Source of the DNA: M3 sp964637445
GTDB taxonomy: Bacteria; Bacteroidota; Bacteroidia; Bacteroidales; Muribaculaceae
DNA length: 13,244 nt
Reading direction: 5' to 3'
NCBI GenBank assembly: GCA_964637445.1
Contig: CAZWWS010000063.1
Span: 1-13,244 of the forward strand
Shown here: positions 1 through 6,478 of the stretch, one piece after another
Layout of the letters: each line of letters starts with the position of its first letter
Position numbering within the stretch: the stretch's first letter is position 1
Made by a program: the position numbers and the translations under genes
The notes under the pieces: generated by a model
The model's database searches: none
The model's input: only the letters and a program-made list of their open reading frames with translations
Told to the model about the DNA's origin: nothing

Positions 1-441
1 AGCCATCTTGTGCATATCTTCTTTGCGCTTGAATGCGCCACCTTGATCATTAAATGCATCTACGATTTCAGCAGCAAGCTTATCTGCCATGGTCTTACCA
101 CCACGCTTGCGTGCATAGAGGATAAGGTTTTTCATAGAGATTGACTCTTTGCGATCGGGGCGAATTTCAGTAGGAACTTGGAATGTAGCACCACCGACAC
201 GGCGAGATTTTACTTCTACTTGAGGGGTTACATTTTCGAGAGCCTTCTTCCAGATTTCCAAAGCGGTCTTCTCTTCGTTGGGCAACTTTGACTTCACAGT
301 CTCAAGTGCGGTATAGAAAATAGTATAAGCAGTATTCTTCTTGCCATCATACATCAAGTGATTGACAAACTTAGATACTCTTACATCGTTGAAAACGGGA
401 TCAGGTAAAACGATCCGTTTCTTAGGTTTTGCCTTTCTCAT
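1..441 (-). CDS. rpsG: 30S ribosomal protein S7 (3'-truncated by window edge)
   Basis: S7 is a primary assembly protein that nucleates the 3' major domain (head) of the 30S subunit by binding 16S rRNA. Translating the minus strand from the ATG at 441 gives 147 codons that start MRKAKPKKR and run open off the left edge. Recognisable S7 signatures include VNHLMYDGKK, the VTPQVEVKSRRVGGATFQVP segment and the AYARKRGGK-like ILYARKRGGKTMADKLAAE segment. The last residues seen are HKMA, so about 11 C-terminal residues (normally EANKAF...W) lie outside the window. It follows rpsL in the usual str-operon order, 173 bases downstream. No Shine-Dalgarno sequence precedes the start; the leader is A/T-rich, as for its neighbours. 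Identity is certain. Confidence 0.98.
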   Translation of the reverse strand, partial: MRKAKPKKRIVLPDPVFNDVRVSKFVNHLMYDGKKNTAYTIFYTALETVKSKLPNEEKTALEIWKKALENVTPQVEVKSRRVGGATFQVPTEIRPDRKESISMKNLILYARKRGGKTMADKLAAEIVDAFNDQGGAFKRKEDMHKMA

Positions 442-614
442 TTTTACAATAAAATTGTGTTTTTGTTTGCTTGGCTGCTATTTACATCTTCAACAGAGCA
501 CTCTTGCTCTATTTACTCAACCTATTTAGCGTTCCAATAAATCAAAAACGAAGTTTAATACTCTGTTTTAACTTATTTGTTTTCTTTTTTTGTTCTACTT
601 GCTATCGGCTTAGA
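442..614 (-). promoter_or_regulatory. rpsL-rpsG spacer with small hairpin
   Basis: This 173-base A/T-rich spacer separates S12 from S7. It contains a perfect 6-bp stem (AGAGCA at 495-500 pairing with TGCTCT at 505-510) with a 4-base loop, about 55 bases upstream of the rpsG start. In Escherichia coli, S7 represses its own translation by binding the rpsL-rpsG spacer. Whether this hairpin plays that part here is inference; the structure is short and does not obviously copy the E. coli site. No promoter with both boxes was seen in the spacer. Confidence 0.35.
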
Positions 615-1019
615 TTATTTCTTGCCTTTAGCTGCGGGCGCTGCTCCTGGCTTGGGGCGCTTTGCACCATACTTCGAACGACGTTGTGTACGATCCTTAA
701 CACCGCTGGTATCGAGTGTACCGCGAACAATGTGATAACGTACACCAGGGAGGTCTTTCACACGGCCACCGCGCACCAATACGATTGAGTGCTCTTGAAG
801 GTTGTGACCTTCACCGGGGATGTAAGAGTTAACTTCCTTGCCGTTAGTCAAACGAACACGGGCAACTTTACGCATTGCAGAGTTAGGCTTCTTGGGAGTA
901 GTAGTGTAAACTCTCACACACACGCCACGACGCTGAGGACAGCTATCAAGCGCGGGAGACTTACTCTTATCCTCAAGAGCGATACGTCCTTTTCTTACTA
1001 ATTGCTGAATTGTAGGCAT
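615..1019 (-). CDS. rpsL: 30S ribosomal protein S12
   Basis: S12 sits at the decoding centre of the 30S subunit and governs translational accuracy. The 134-residue product begins MPTIQQLVRKGR and carries the family hallmarks TTPKKPNSA (residues 40-48) and GGRVKDLPGVRYH (84-96). Lys43 and Lys88 (numbered with Met1) are the wild-type residues whose substitution causes streptomycin resistance or dependence, so the allele looks streptomycin-sensitive. Asp89 is the residue that RimO methylthiolates in bacteria that have RimO. The Lys/Ala/Pro-rich tail extends about 10 residues past the E. coli protein. It is the first gene of the str operon, with a promoter 140 bases upstream. The ATG at 1019 lacks a Shine-Dalgarno sequence. 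Confidence 0.99.
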   Translation of the reverse strand: MPTIQQLVRKGRIALEDKSKSPALDSCPQRRGVCVRVYTTTPKKPNSAMRKVARVRLTNGKEVNSYIPGEGHNLQEHSIVLVRGGRVKDLPGVRYHIVRGTLDTSGVKDRTQRRSKYGAKRPKPGAAPAAKGKK

Positions 1020-1099
1020 CTTAGTTCTTGTTTTACTTAAATTTTATACTTTTAATCCTTTAGTTATATTCGTTATTATACACACTTGACGCACCCCTA

Positions 1100-1132
1100 C
1101 CGACCTATCTTTCAATAGATTATCGGCGTCGG
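1100..1132 (-). promoter_or_regulatory. possible structured element in the rpsL leader
   Basis: Within the predicted rpsL 5' leader, CCGAC (1100-1104) is complementary to GTCGG (1128-1132). The enclosed segment holds a further short ATCT/AGAT pairing around TTCAAT. Together these could form a stem-loop about 80 bases upstream of the start codon. It could serve translational feedback or mRNA stability. The pairing is short and no known leader family was recognised. Confidence 0.25.
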
Positions 1133-1159
1133 AGTCCGCTACAAGTCCGAAAAACGTTG

Positions 1160-1191
1160 CAAAGTTACTAACTAATCCGCTATTTACCAAA
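1160..1191 (-). promoter_or_regulatory. Bacteroides-type promoter of rpsL-rpsG
   Basis: On the minus strand the sequence has TTTG (plus-strand CAAA at 1188-1191), a 20-base spacer, then TAACTTTG (plus-strand CAAAGTTA at 1160-1167). This fits the Bacteroidetes primary sigma-factor consensus of -33 TTTG and -7 TAnnTTTG. Transcription would start near 1150-1155, giving rpsL a leader of about 130 bases. The same spacing recurs at the asd and antiporter promoters. Confidence 0.7.
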
Positions 1192-1240
1192 CATTTTCGA
1201 CTTATTTTTCCAAAGTTTTATTCCACAACTTTTCGGTCGC

Positions 1241-1298
1241 GCCGTTTGCAATACGGCATCCACAATTTATAGATATAGATAAACTTTAACAAAGTTTA
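1241..1298 (-). terminator. possible weak terminator after the glmU-like gene
   Basis: Two inverted repeats follow the stop codon of the glmU-like gene. The first, 14 bases downstream, is an A/T-only-biased 8-bp stem, TAAACTTT (1280-1287) with AAAGTTTA (1291-1298), around a 3-base loop. The second is GCCGT (1241-1245) with ACGGC (1253-1257) around a 7-base loop. Neither is followed by a clean T run on the minus strand, so termination here would be inefficient or need another mechanism, and read-through into rpsL is possible. Confidence 0.3.
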
Positions 1299-1311
1299 AT
1301 ACTTAATTTGG

Positions 1312-2505
1312 CTATTTATAACCTTCTGCGATATTGTAGATACTTTCAAAGATGCGAATATCAGTGTCGGTGAGTTCGACTTGACGACGTGCCATCACGC
1401 GCCGAGCCGTATCATAAAATTTCGTCAGCGCCACGTCAGAAAATCCCGACGAGCCACCTTCGCTAAACGAGGCCACAAAATTGCGCGGAAATCCCGACCC
1501 GTGGATATTACACCCTACTCCGACCACCGTAGCAGTATTAAACATTGTGTTGATACCGGCCTTAGAGTGGTCGCCCATGATAAGCCCACAGAACTGCAAT
1601 CCGGTACGTAAAAATCTGTGTGCCGGATAGTTCCACAATTTTATTTCGGTATAGTCGTTTTTGAGGTTCGACGCTACGGCTCCGGCGCCGAGATTACACC
1701 ACTCCCCTATTACGGCATTACCCAAGAAGCCGTCGTGAGCCTTATTGGAGTAGCCTATCATCACCACATTATTTAGTTCGCCACCCACTTTGCAATACGG
1801 GCCTATCGTAGTGGCACCATACACTTTCGTACCCATATTGATATAGGCATGTTCACACAGCGCCAACGGACCTCTCACGCACGTTCCCTCCATTATCTCG
1901 GCATCGCGCCCTATATATATAGGACCATTTTTTACATTTAGCACAGCTGCTTCTACCGTAGCTCCCTCCTCGATAAAAATCTTCGGAGTTCCATCGGGAA
2001 AATACATATCTCCCACCACTATACACGTAGAGCTGAGCGTAAGACTATGACGTCCGGCAGTCAAAGCATGGAAATCCTCCTCGATGGCAGCACCATTGCT
2101 CATAAATATATCATAAAGCATATTGATCGACAGCGGCAACCCCGCCACCACCTGCTCTCCACTCCATTGGCGCGATTGAAATCCCTCAAGGTCGCCACGA
2201 TATGCCACCAAACCTTTCTCGGTTACAATCGCTGAATCATCGGGCATTGACATTATAGCATCGACCAACACCTTAGTAGGGCAAATATTACCGGCGATAA
2301 ACAGATTGTCGTCACCCACCACCACAGGGAATTTCTCACTCAGATAGCCTACCGTCAGATATGAATAATCGCCGGGAAGCATACGCTCCCACTTTTCGCG
2401 TATTGTGGTGATACCAAACCGTATTGCCGCTATCGGACGCGTAAAAGTTATCGGTAACAGATTTTCTCTTACCTTCTCATCGTCAAACAAAATAATATTG
2501 AGCAT
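1312..2505 (-). CDS. GlmU-like nucleotidyltransferase/acetyltransferase (Bacteroidetes type)
   Basis: This 397-residue protein resembles the alternative GlmU family of Bacteroidetes (as described by the TIGR03991 model), proposed to make UDP-N-acetylglucosamine from glucosamine 1-phosphate for peptidoglycan and lipid A. The N-terminal half opens LNIILFDDEKVRENLLPITF and has FTRPIAAIRFGI (21-32), but lacks the classic LAAGxGTRM nucleotide-binding loop of GlmU. The C-terminal part (about 175-345) has hexapeptide left-handed beta-helix character, with YIGRDAEI, GPYCKVGGE and NLGAGAVASNLKND (271-284). AHDGFLGNAVIGEW (257-270) lines up with the catalytic His region of GlmU acetyltransferase, making His258 the likely base. 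The cytoplasmic protein probably shares a transcript with the antiporter gene 26 bases upstream. The biochemical role is known family inference, not shown here; a simpler sugar-nucleotide transferase is the alternative. Confidence 0.85.
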   Translation of the reverse strand: MLNIILFDDEKVRENLLPITFTRPIAAIRFGITTIREKWERMLPGDYSYLTVGYLSEKFPVVVGDDNLFIAGNICPTKVLVDAIMSMPDDSAIVTEKGLVAYRGDLEGFQSRQWSGEQVVAGLPLSINMLYDIFMSNGAAIEEDFHALTAGRHSLTLSSTCIVVGDMYFPDGTPKIFIEEGATVEAAVLNVKNGPIYIGRDAEIMEGTCVRGPLALCEHAYINMGTKVYGATTIGPYCKVGGELNNVVMIGYSNKAHDGFLGNAVIGEWCNLGAGAVASNLKNDYTEIKLWNYPAHRFLRTGLQFCGLIMGDHSKAGINTMFNTATVVGVGCNIHGSGFPRNFVASFSEGGSSGFSDVALTKFYDTARRVMARRQVELTDTDIRIFESIYNIAEGYK

Positions 2506-2531
2506 ATCGAATGATATTTTAGATTACAGAT

Positions 2532-4724
2532 TTACAAATCTATTTTCGGTTTGCGATTGTGCTGCGTCACTCGCTTCTTTACAATGACAAGTTTAAGAAG
2601 CCATTCGCGTAGGCGGAGCCATAAGCCCGAAGGCGCAAGATTGATGTCGGTCGACAATGGGTCGACAAACGTGGTAAGCTGCACATCCTCGGCGCCAAAC
2701 TGTTCGGGATAGACCATAATGAGATTGTTGCGCGAGAAATATTTCTGCAAAAATCCCGGCATCGCATCCATGTCGGAAGTAAACGATACAGATGCTCGGC
2801 GCGCACACACCACAACAAACAAATCGTCGTCGAGAATGCGATTGGCGAGCAGAAGAAAATCGTCCCACTGCTCCACTTCGCGAAATTCGTAGCGAATGTC
2901 GTAGCGACCTTTGCGCAACACTCCGCGTATCAGCGGCATCGTATCGGGGTGACAACAGAAGATGACACGACAACCGATCTGACGTGTCAGATTACCGATA
3001 CTCATCACCCAACGACGGAATCCGGTCTCAAACTCCGCCTTAGGAGGAACCGACACGACTATTCGCGTCACCGTATTCACCGGAATAAAACTCCGCGAAA
3101 TTACCACCATACGGTTGGTCGACTTCATCAGTTGCTCTATCTTCGGCCCGAAGAAGCTGTCGATCACATGAGTTTTTCGGTGCAGACCGATAAACACCTC
3201 TGTAATATCACGCTCCTCTATCGTGCTTATCAACCCCGTAGCCACATTGAGATCGTAGCGCTCTATTGCCGTTATAGTTTCATCCACACTCGCTGCCGTC
3301 TGCACCGCCAAGTCGAGCGAGTTGCGACCGATGGCTCGCGCACTGGCAGAGTTGTCGGTTCGCACATGCAGAGCATATAAATCATAGTTTTTGCTTCGCT
3401 CGTCGCGCATCAGCAACGCCAAATCCACCATCGGCGATGCCGTGATGGGGTTAGAAACCGTAATCAATATGTTACGATGGATTGCCGGAGCCGTTGTCAC
3501 CGCATCATCGGCCATCTCACGTACTTTTATTTTTGATGCAGCTCCGGCCGTAACCATCGGAGCCATAGCGCAAGTGACCAGAATCATCAGCACCGTTCCA
3601 TTGAGTATCGTCTCGTCCATCATGCGATGACCATCGGGCATTATCATATTGTAGCCGATCGTCACCACAGCAAGTGCCACAGCCGTGTGAGCTGTCGTCA
3701 ATCCAAACATCATGTTGCGATCCATGCGCTCCATCTTATACATCTTTTGCGCCAGCCACGCTGCCACCCACTTGCTCACAATAGCTACCACTATCATATT
3801 AAGAGCCACGATGATAGTATCAAGGCTCATTATAACCCTCACGTCTATCATCATCCCCACCCCAATCAAAAAGTAGGGAATAAATATTGCATTACCGACA
3901 AACTCGATGCGAGTCATCAGCGGCGATGCATTTGGAATGTAGCGATTGAGTACCAACCCGGCGAAGAACGCCCCAAGCACCGCTTCCAAGCCAATGATTT
4001 GAGCAAACCACGATGCCAAGAAGACCAATGCCAACACATAGACATATTGTGTCACCTTGTCGCTAAAGCGTTTGAAAAACCATCGCGTCAATCGCGGATA
4101 TGTGTATAATATCACCGCACAATAGATAGCCAATTCGAGTAGCAATCGTCCCAAATCGCTAAGATTGAACGTGCCGGTCCTATGGACATTGACCGCCGCA
4201 GCAAGCACCAACAACGAACCTATCACCGCGATAATAGTCCCCACGATAGCGATCAGCACCGCCGGGCTTTTCGACACGCCAAAACGCGCTACTACAGGAT
4301 AGGCTATCAACGTATGCGAAGCATACATCGACGCCAGAAGTATCGATGTCACCCAGTCCAATCGAAGCAACATCACACTGGCAAGCGTCCCCAATATCAT
4401 CGGCACAAAGAATGTCAGTAGGCCAAACCACAGACCGCGTCGCAGATTCAGCTTTAGGTGATACATATCGATTTCTATACCGGCCAAAAACATTAAATAC
4501 AACAACCCCACCTGACCGAATATCTCAAAGCTCGAATCGCGATCGAGCAGATGCGTTCCATAGGGACCGATAATCACACCGGCCACTATCATTCCTATGA
4601 TGTGGGGTATCTTCAACCGATTGAGCAACAGCGGAGCCAATAAAATAATAACCAGTACCACAAAGAATATCAGTACCGGGTTACTAAACGGGAATGTTAT
4701 AGATTGCAAGGCTATCATGCTCAA
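2532..4724 (-). CDS. CPA2-type cation/proton antiporter with C-terminal UspA-like domain
   Basis: This 730-residue inner-membrane protein belongs to the Kef/NapA-like cation:proton antiporter family (CPA2), which exchanges Na+ or K+ for protons. Residues 1-400 hold about twelve hydrophobic helices, with family motifs IPHIIGMIVAGVIIGPYG (39-56), LMFLAGIEID (77-86), ASHTLIAYPVV (135-145), GLEAVLGAFFAGLVLNR (245-261) and a helix Lys at 318 (VSKWVAAW). Residues about 415-545 resemble a universal-stress-protein fold (NILITVSNP, ITEVFIGLHRK); residues 550-690 form a second soluble region of similar character, suggesting a cytoplasmic regulatory module. The usual acidic pair or Thr-Asp in the unwound core helix appears to be replaced: residues 162-170 read GTIIAVIGS, with Val167 where the transport Asp is expected. 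This raises doubt that it is a normal exchanger. Met1 was chosen over Met3 only by length. Substrate cannot be told. Confidence 0.88.
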   Translation of the reverse strand: MSMIALQSITFPFSNPVLIFFVVLVIILLAPLLLNRLKIPHIIGMIVAGVIIGPYGTHLLDRDSSFEIFGQVGLLYLMFLAGIEIDMYHLKLNLRRGLWFGLLTFFVPMILGTLASVMLLRLDWVTSILLASMYASHTLIAYPVVARFGVSKSPAVLIAIVGTIIAVIGSLLVLAAAVNVHRTGTFNLSDLGRLLLELAIYCAVILYTYPRLTRWFFKRFSDKVTQYVYVLALVFLASWFAQIIGLEAVLGAFFAGLVLNRYIPNASPLMTRIEFVGNAIFIPYFLIGVGMMIDVRVIMSLDTIIVALNMIVVAIVSKWVAAWLAQKMYKMERMDRNMMFGLTTAHTAVALAVVTIGYNMIMPDGHRMMDETILNGTVLMILVTCAMAPMVTAGAASKIKVREMADDAVTTAPAIHRNILITVSNPITASPMVDLALLMRDERSKNYDLYALHVRTDNSASARAIGRNSLDLAVQTAASVDETITAIERYDLNVATGLISTIEERDITEVFIGLHRKTHVIDSFFGPKIEQLMKSTNRMVVISRSFIPVNTVTRIVVSVPPKAEFETGFRRWVMSIGNLTRQIGCRVIFCCHPDTMPLIRGVLRKGRYDIRYEFREVEQWDDFLLLANRILDDDLFVVVCARRASVSFTSDMDAMPGFLQKYFSRNNLIMVYPEQFGAEDVQLTTFVDPLSTDINLAPSGLWLRLREWLLKLVIVKKRVTQHNRKPKIDL

Positions 4725-4758
4725 TTGTAATTATGAAGCTGTCGTAAATTTAGTATCG

Positions 4759-4790
4759 CAAATTTAACGATTTATCATTAAAAAAGCAAG
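4759..4790 (-). promoter_or_regulatory. promoter of the antiporter/glmU-like operon
   Basis: The minus strand shows CTTG (plus-strand CAAG at 4787-4790), a 20-base spacer and TAAATTTG (plus-strand CAAATTTA at 4759-4766), a full match to the -7 TAnnTTTG box and three of four bases at -33. The start would lie near 4752, leaving a leader of about 28 bases. The -33 box overlaps the foot of the asd terminator stem that begins at 4788. Confidence 0.55.
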
Positions 4791-4821
4791 TGCGATGACA
4801 TCCATCGACATCATCGCACTT
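4788..4821 (-). terminator. rho-independent terminator of asd
   Basis: A perfect 11-bp stem, AAGTGCGATGA (4788-4798) with TCATCGCACTT (4811-4821), encloses a 12-base loop, starting 21 bases past the asd stop. On the minus strand it is followed by GCTTTTTT, a good T tract. On the plus strand it is followed by a T-rich run as well, but no plus-strand gene ends here. Confidence 0.8.
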
Positions 4822-4842
4822 TTATTTTGCTATTTTTTCGTA

Positions 4843-5856
4843 TTAAAATTTCTTGCCGTGAGCCAACATATATTGTGCTATCTGCACTGCATTGAGGGCT
4901 GCACCTTTCTTGATTTGGTCGCCCACTACCCAGAACGACAGACCACATTCATCGGTCAAATCCTTGCGCAGACGTCCCACATACACAGGATCCTTGTCGG
5001 CGATATCCAACGGCATCGGATATTTCTTTTCGTTTGGCTCGTCGTACACTACCACGCCTTCTGCCTTTTCCAACGCCTCGCGAGCTTGCTCGATGCTGAT
5101 AGGTTGCTCAGTCTCAATCCAAATCGACTCGCTGTGAGCACGCATCACCGGTACACGGACACACGTTGCACTCACCTTGATCAAGTCAGAGTGCATAATC
5201 TTGCGAGTTTCGTTATACATCTTCATCTCCTCCTTGGTGTAACCATTGTCGGTAAACACATCTACGTGAGGTATCACATTGTAGGCGAGCTGATAAGCAA
5301 ACTTCTGTACCGTAGGCTCTTCGCCACGACCGAGTTCGGCATATTGATTCACAAGCTCATCCATCGCAGCTGCACCGGCTCCCGATGCGGCTTGATAAGT
5401 AGCCACATGTACACGCTTGATAGGCGAAATATCGTTCAACGGCTTCAACGCCACTACCATTTGGATGGTCGTACAGTTGGGATTGGCTATAATGTTGCGC
5501 GGAGTGTTGAACGCATCGTCTCCGTTCACTTCGGGCACCACCAAAGGCACATCGTCGTCCATACGGAAAGCACTCGAATTGTCGATCATGATAGCGCCAT
5601 ATTTGGTTATCGTCTCGGCAAATTCCTTCGATGTACCTGCTCCTGCCGATGTAAATGCAATATCTACATCTTTGAAGTCATCATTGTGTTTAAGTTCCTT
5701 TACGGTGTATTCCTTACCGCGGAATGTATATTTGCGACCTGCACTGCGGCTTGAGCCGAAGAGCACGAGTTCATCCAATGGAAAATTTTGCTGGTCAAAC
5801 ACTCTCAAAAACTCTTGACCCACTGCGCCTGAGACGCCGACAATTGCTACTTTCAT
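4843..5856 (-). CDS. asd: aspartate-semialdehyde dehydrogenase
   Basis: Asd reduces L-aspartyl-4-phosphate to L-aspartate 4-semialdehyde with NADPH, the branch point to lysine/diaminopimelate, threonine and methionine, and so supplies peptidoglycan as well as protein synthesis. The 337-residue cytoplasmic enzyme opens with the nucleotide loop GVSGAVGQE (7-15). Cys128 in NPNCTTIQ is the catalytic nucleophile, Arg98 follows IDNSSAFR, Gln155 lies in ATYQAASGAG and His241 in PVMRAHSESI is the catalytic acid/base. Length and motifs are those of a complete bacterial Asd. It stands alone between its own promoter and terminator, divergent from the lipoprotein gene. The ATG at 5856 is preceded by an A/T-rich leader without a Shine-Dalgarno sequence. 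Confidence 0.98.
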   Translation of the reverse strand: MKVAIVGVSGAVGQEFLRVFDQQNFPLDELVLFGSSRSAGRKYTFRGKEYTVKELKHNDDFKDVDIAFTSAGAGTSKEFAETITKYGAIMIDNSSAFRMDDDVPLVVPEVNGDDAFNTPRNIIANPNCTTIQMVVALKPLNDISPIKRVHVATYQAASGAGAAAMDELVNQYAELGRGEEPTVQKFAYQLAYNVIPHVDVFTDNGYTKEEMKMYNETRKIMHSDLIKVSATCVRVPVMRAHSESIWIETEQPISIEQAREALEKAEGVVVYDEPNEKKYPMPLDIADKDPVYVGRLRKDLTDECGLSFWVVGDQIKKGAALNAVQIAQYMLAHGKKF

Positions 5857-5894
5857 TGTGGTTATTTATTATTGTCTTGTTATAATTTCGGGTG

Positions 5895-5926
5895 CAAAAG
5901 TACTATTTAGTTACGACACCGCCAAA
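5895..5926 (-). promoter_or_regulatory. promoter of asd
   Basis: The minus strand carries TTTG (plus-strand CAAA at 5923-5926), 20 bases, then TACTTTTG (plus-strand CAAAAGTA at 5895-5902), an exact match to both Bacteroides promoter boxes. The leader would be about 30 bases. The -33 box lies inside the first copy of an 11-base direct repeat, ACACCGCCAAA, at 5916-5926 and 5931-5941, which could be an operator (inference). Confidence 0.7.
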
Positions 5927-6025
5927 TTTTACACCGCCAAACTGCCAATTTGTTACGATTTTATCGTTTTCTCTTGCACTTTTACTCTTTTTAGCGTCAT
6001 TTAATACTCATTATTTTCGATTTTC

Positions 6026-6056
6026 TTGCTTTTACGATTTATTTTCGCTTATTTTG
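6026..6056 (+). promoter_or_regulatory. possible promoter of the small lipoprotein gene
   Basis: TTG at 6026-6028, a 20-base spacer and TTATTTTG at 6049-6056 resemble the -33/-7 pair with one mismatch in each box. The predicted start is about 15 bases before the ATG at 6079, giving a very short leader. The surrounding stretch 5940-6056 is strongly T-rich, which lowers the weight of such matches. Confidence 0.35.
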
Positions 6057-6078
6057 AGGAAACAAATATTTTTCAATC

Positions 6079-6363
6079 ATGAGACATAAATCAAAACTCA
6101 TATCGATTGCCACCGCCATTGCTCTGGCTTTCTCACTCAATTCATGCACCGTGTGGAGCGACCTTTTCTACGACGACCCATATCACGACAGTGCCCCTCC
6201 TCCGCCACCACCCCATGGGCATCCTGACAGACCACACGACAATCATCCCGACCACCGGCCAAACAATCCGGGACACAAACCGGACAATCGCCCAAACAAT
6301 AATACCAATGCGCCGGGCAATCCCGGCGGGGGCAATCCTCACAATCCGGAACACCGCAGATAA
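6079..6363 (+). CDS. small Pro/His/Asn-rich lipoprotein, function unknown
   Basis: This is the only supported plus-strand gene: 94 residues. MRHKSKLISIATAIALAFSLNSC is a clear signal peptide with a lipobox-like LNSC, making Cys23 the likely lipidated residue. Acidic residues follow (WSDLFYDDPYHD), which is compatible with export to the outer membrane surface in Bacteroidetes (inference). Residues 39-94 are low complexity: six prolines in a row, then His/Pro/Asp/Arg/Asn repeats such as HPDRPHDNHPDHRP and PNNPGHKPDNRPNN, and a Gly/Asn-rich end. The tail should be disordered; the many His residues suggest metal or polyanion binding, but this is speculation. I do not recognise a family. The reading frame has a signal peptide, a plausible promoter and a terminator, so it is likely real despite its small size. 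Confidence 0.75.
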   Translation: MRHKSKLISIATAIALAFSLNSCTVWSDLFYDDPYHDSAPPPPPPHGHPDRPHDNHPDHRPNNPGHKPDNRPNNNTNAPGNPGGGNPHNPEHRR

Positions 6364-6410
6364 CCCTCTGCGCAATATAATTATAGAAATAGTCCTATGA
6401 CTTTATTTTA

Positions 6411-6459
6411 CACAACAGAGGCCGCACCAACTTTCTTGATGCAGCCTCTCGTGTTTTTT
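6411..6459. terminator. bidirectional hairpin between lipoprotein and amylase genes
   Basis: AGAGGC (6417-6422) pairs with GCCTCT (6444-6449), extended inward by GCA (6424-6426) with TGC (6440-6442) across a one-base mismatch on each side. On the plus strand the stem is followed by GTGTTTTTT, a good terminator tail for the lipoprotein gene. On the minus strand it is followed by a weaker T-containing run after the amylase stop. The genes converge here. Confidence 0.65.
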
Positions 6460-6478
6460 GACTATTTACTCGGCGCTC

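Noticed and set aside
471..788. Open frame of 105 codons overlapping rpsL and the rpsL-rpsG spacer
   Set aside because: Hydrophobic composition reflects T-rich spacer sequence; it runs antisense into rpsL and shows no signal or family.
2593..2973. Minus-strand frame of 126 codons inside the antiporter gene
   Set aside because: Out-of-frame shadow of the antiporter C-terminal region with basic, unstructured composition.
4795..5754. Open frame of 319 codons on the plus strand
   Set aside because: It lies opposite asd, whose motifs are unmistakable; the plus-strand product has no recognisable domain and looks like an antisense shadow.
5857..5894. Lysine riboswitch upstream of asd
   Set aside because: The predicted leader is only about 30 bases, far too short for this riboswitch.
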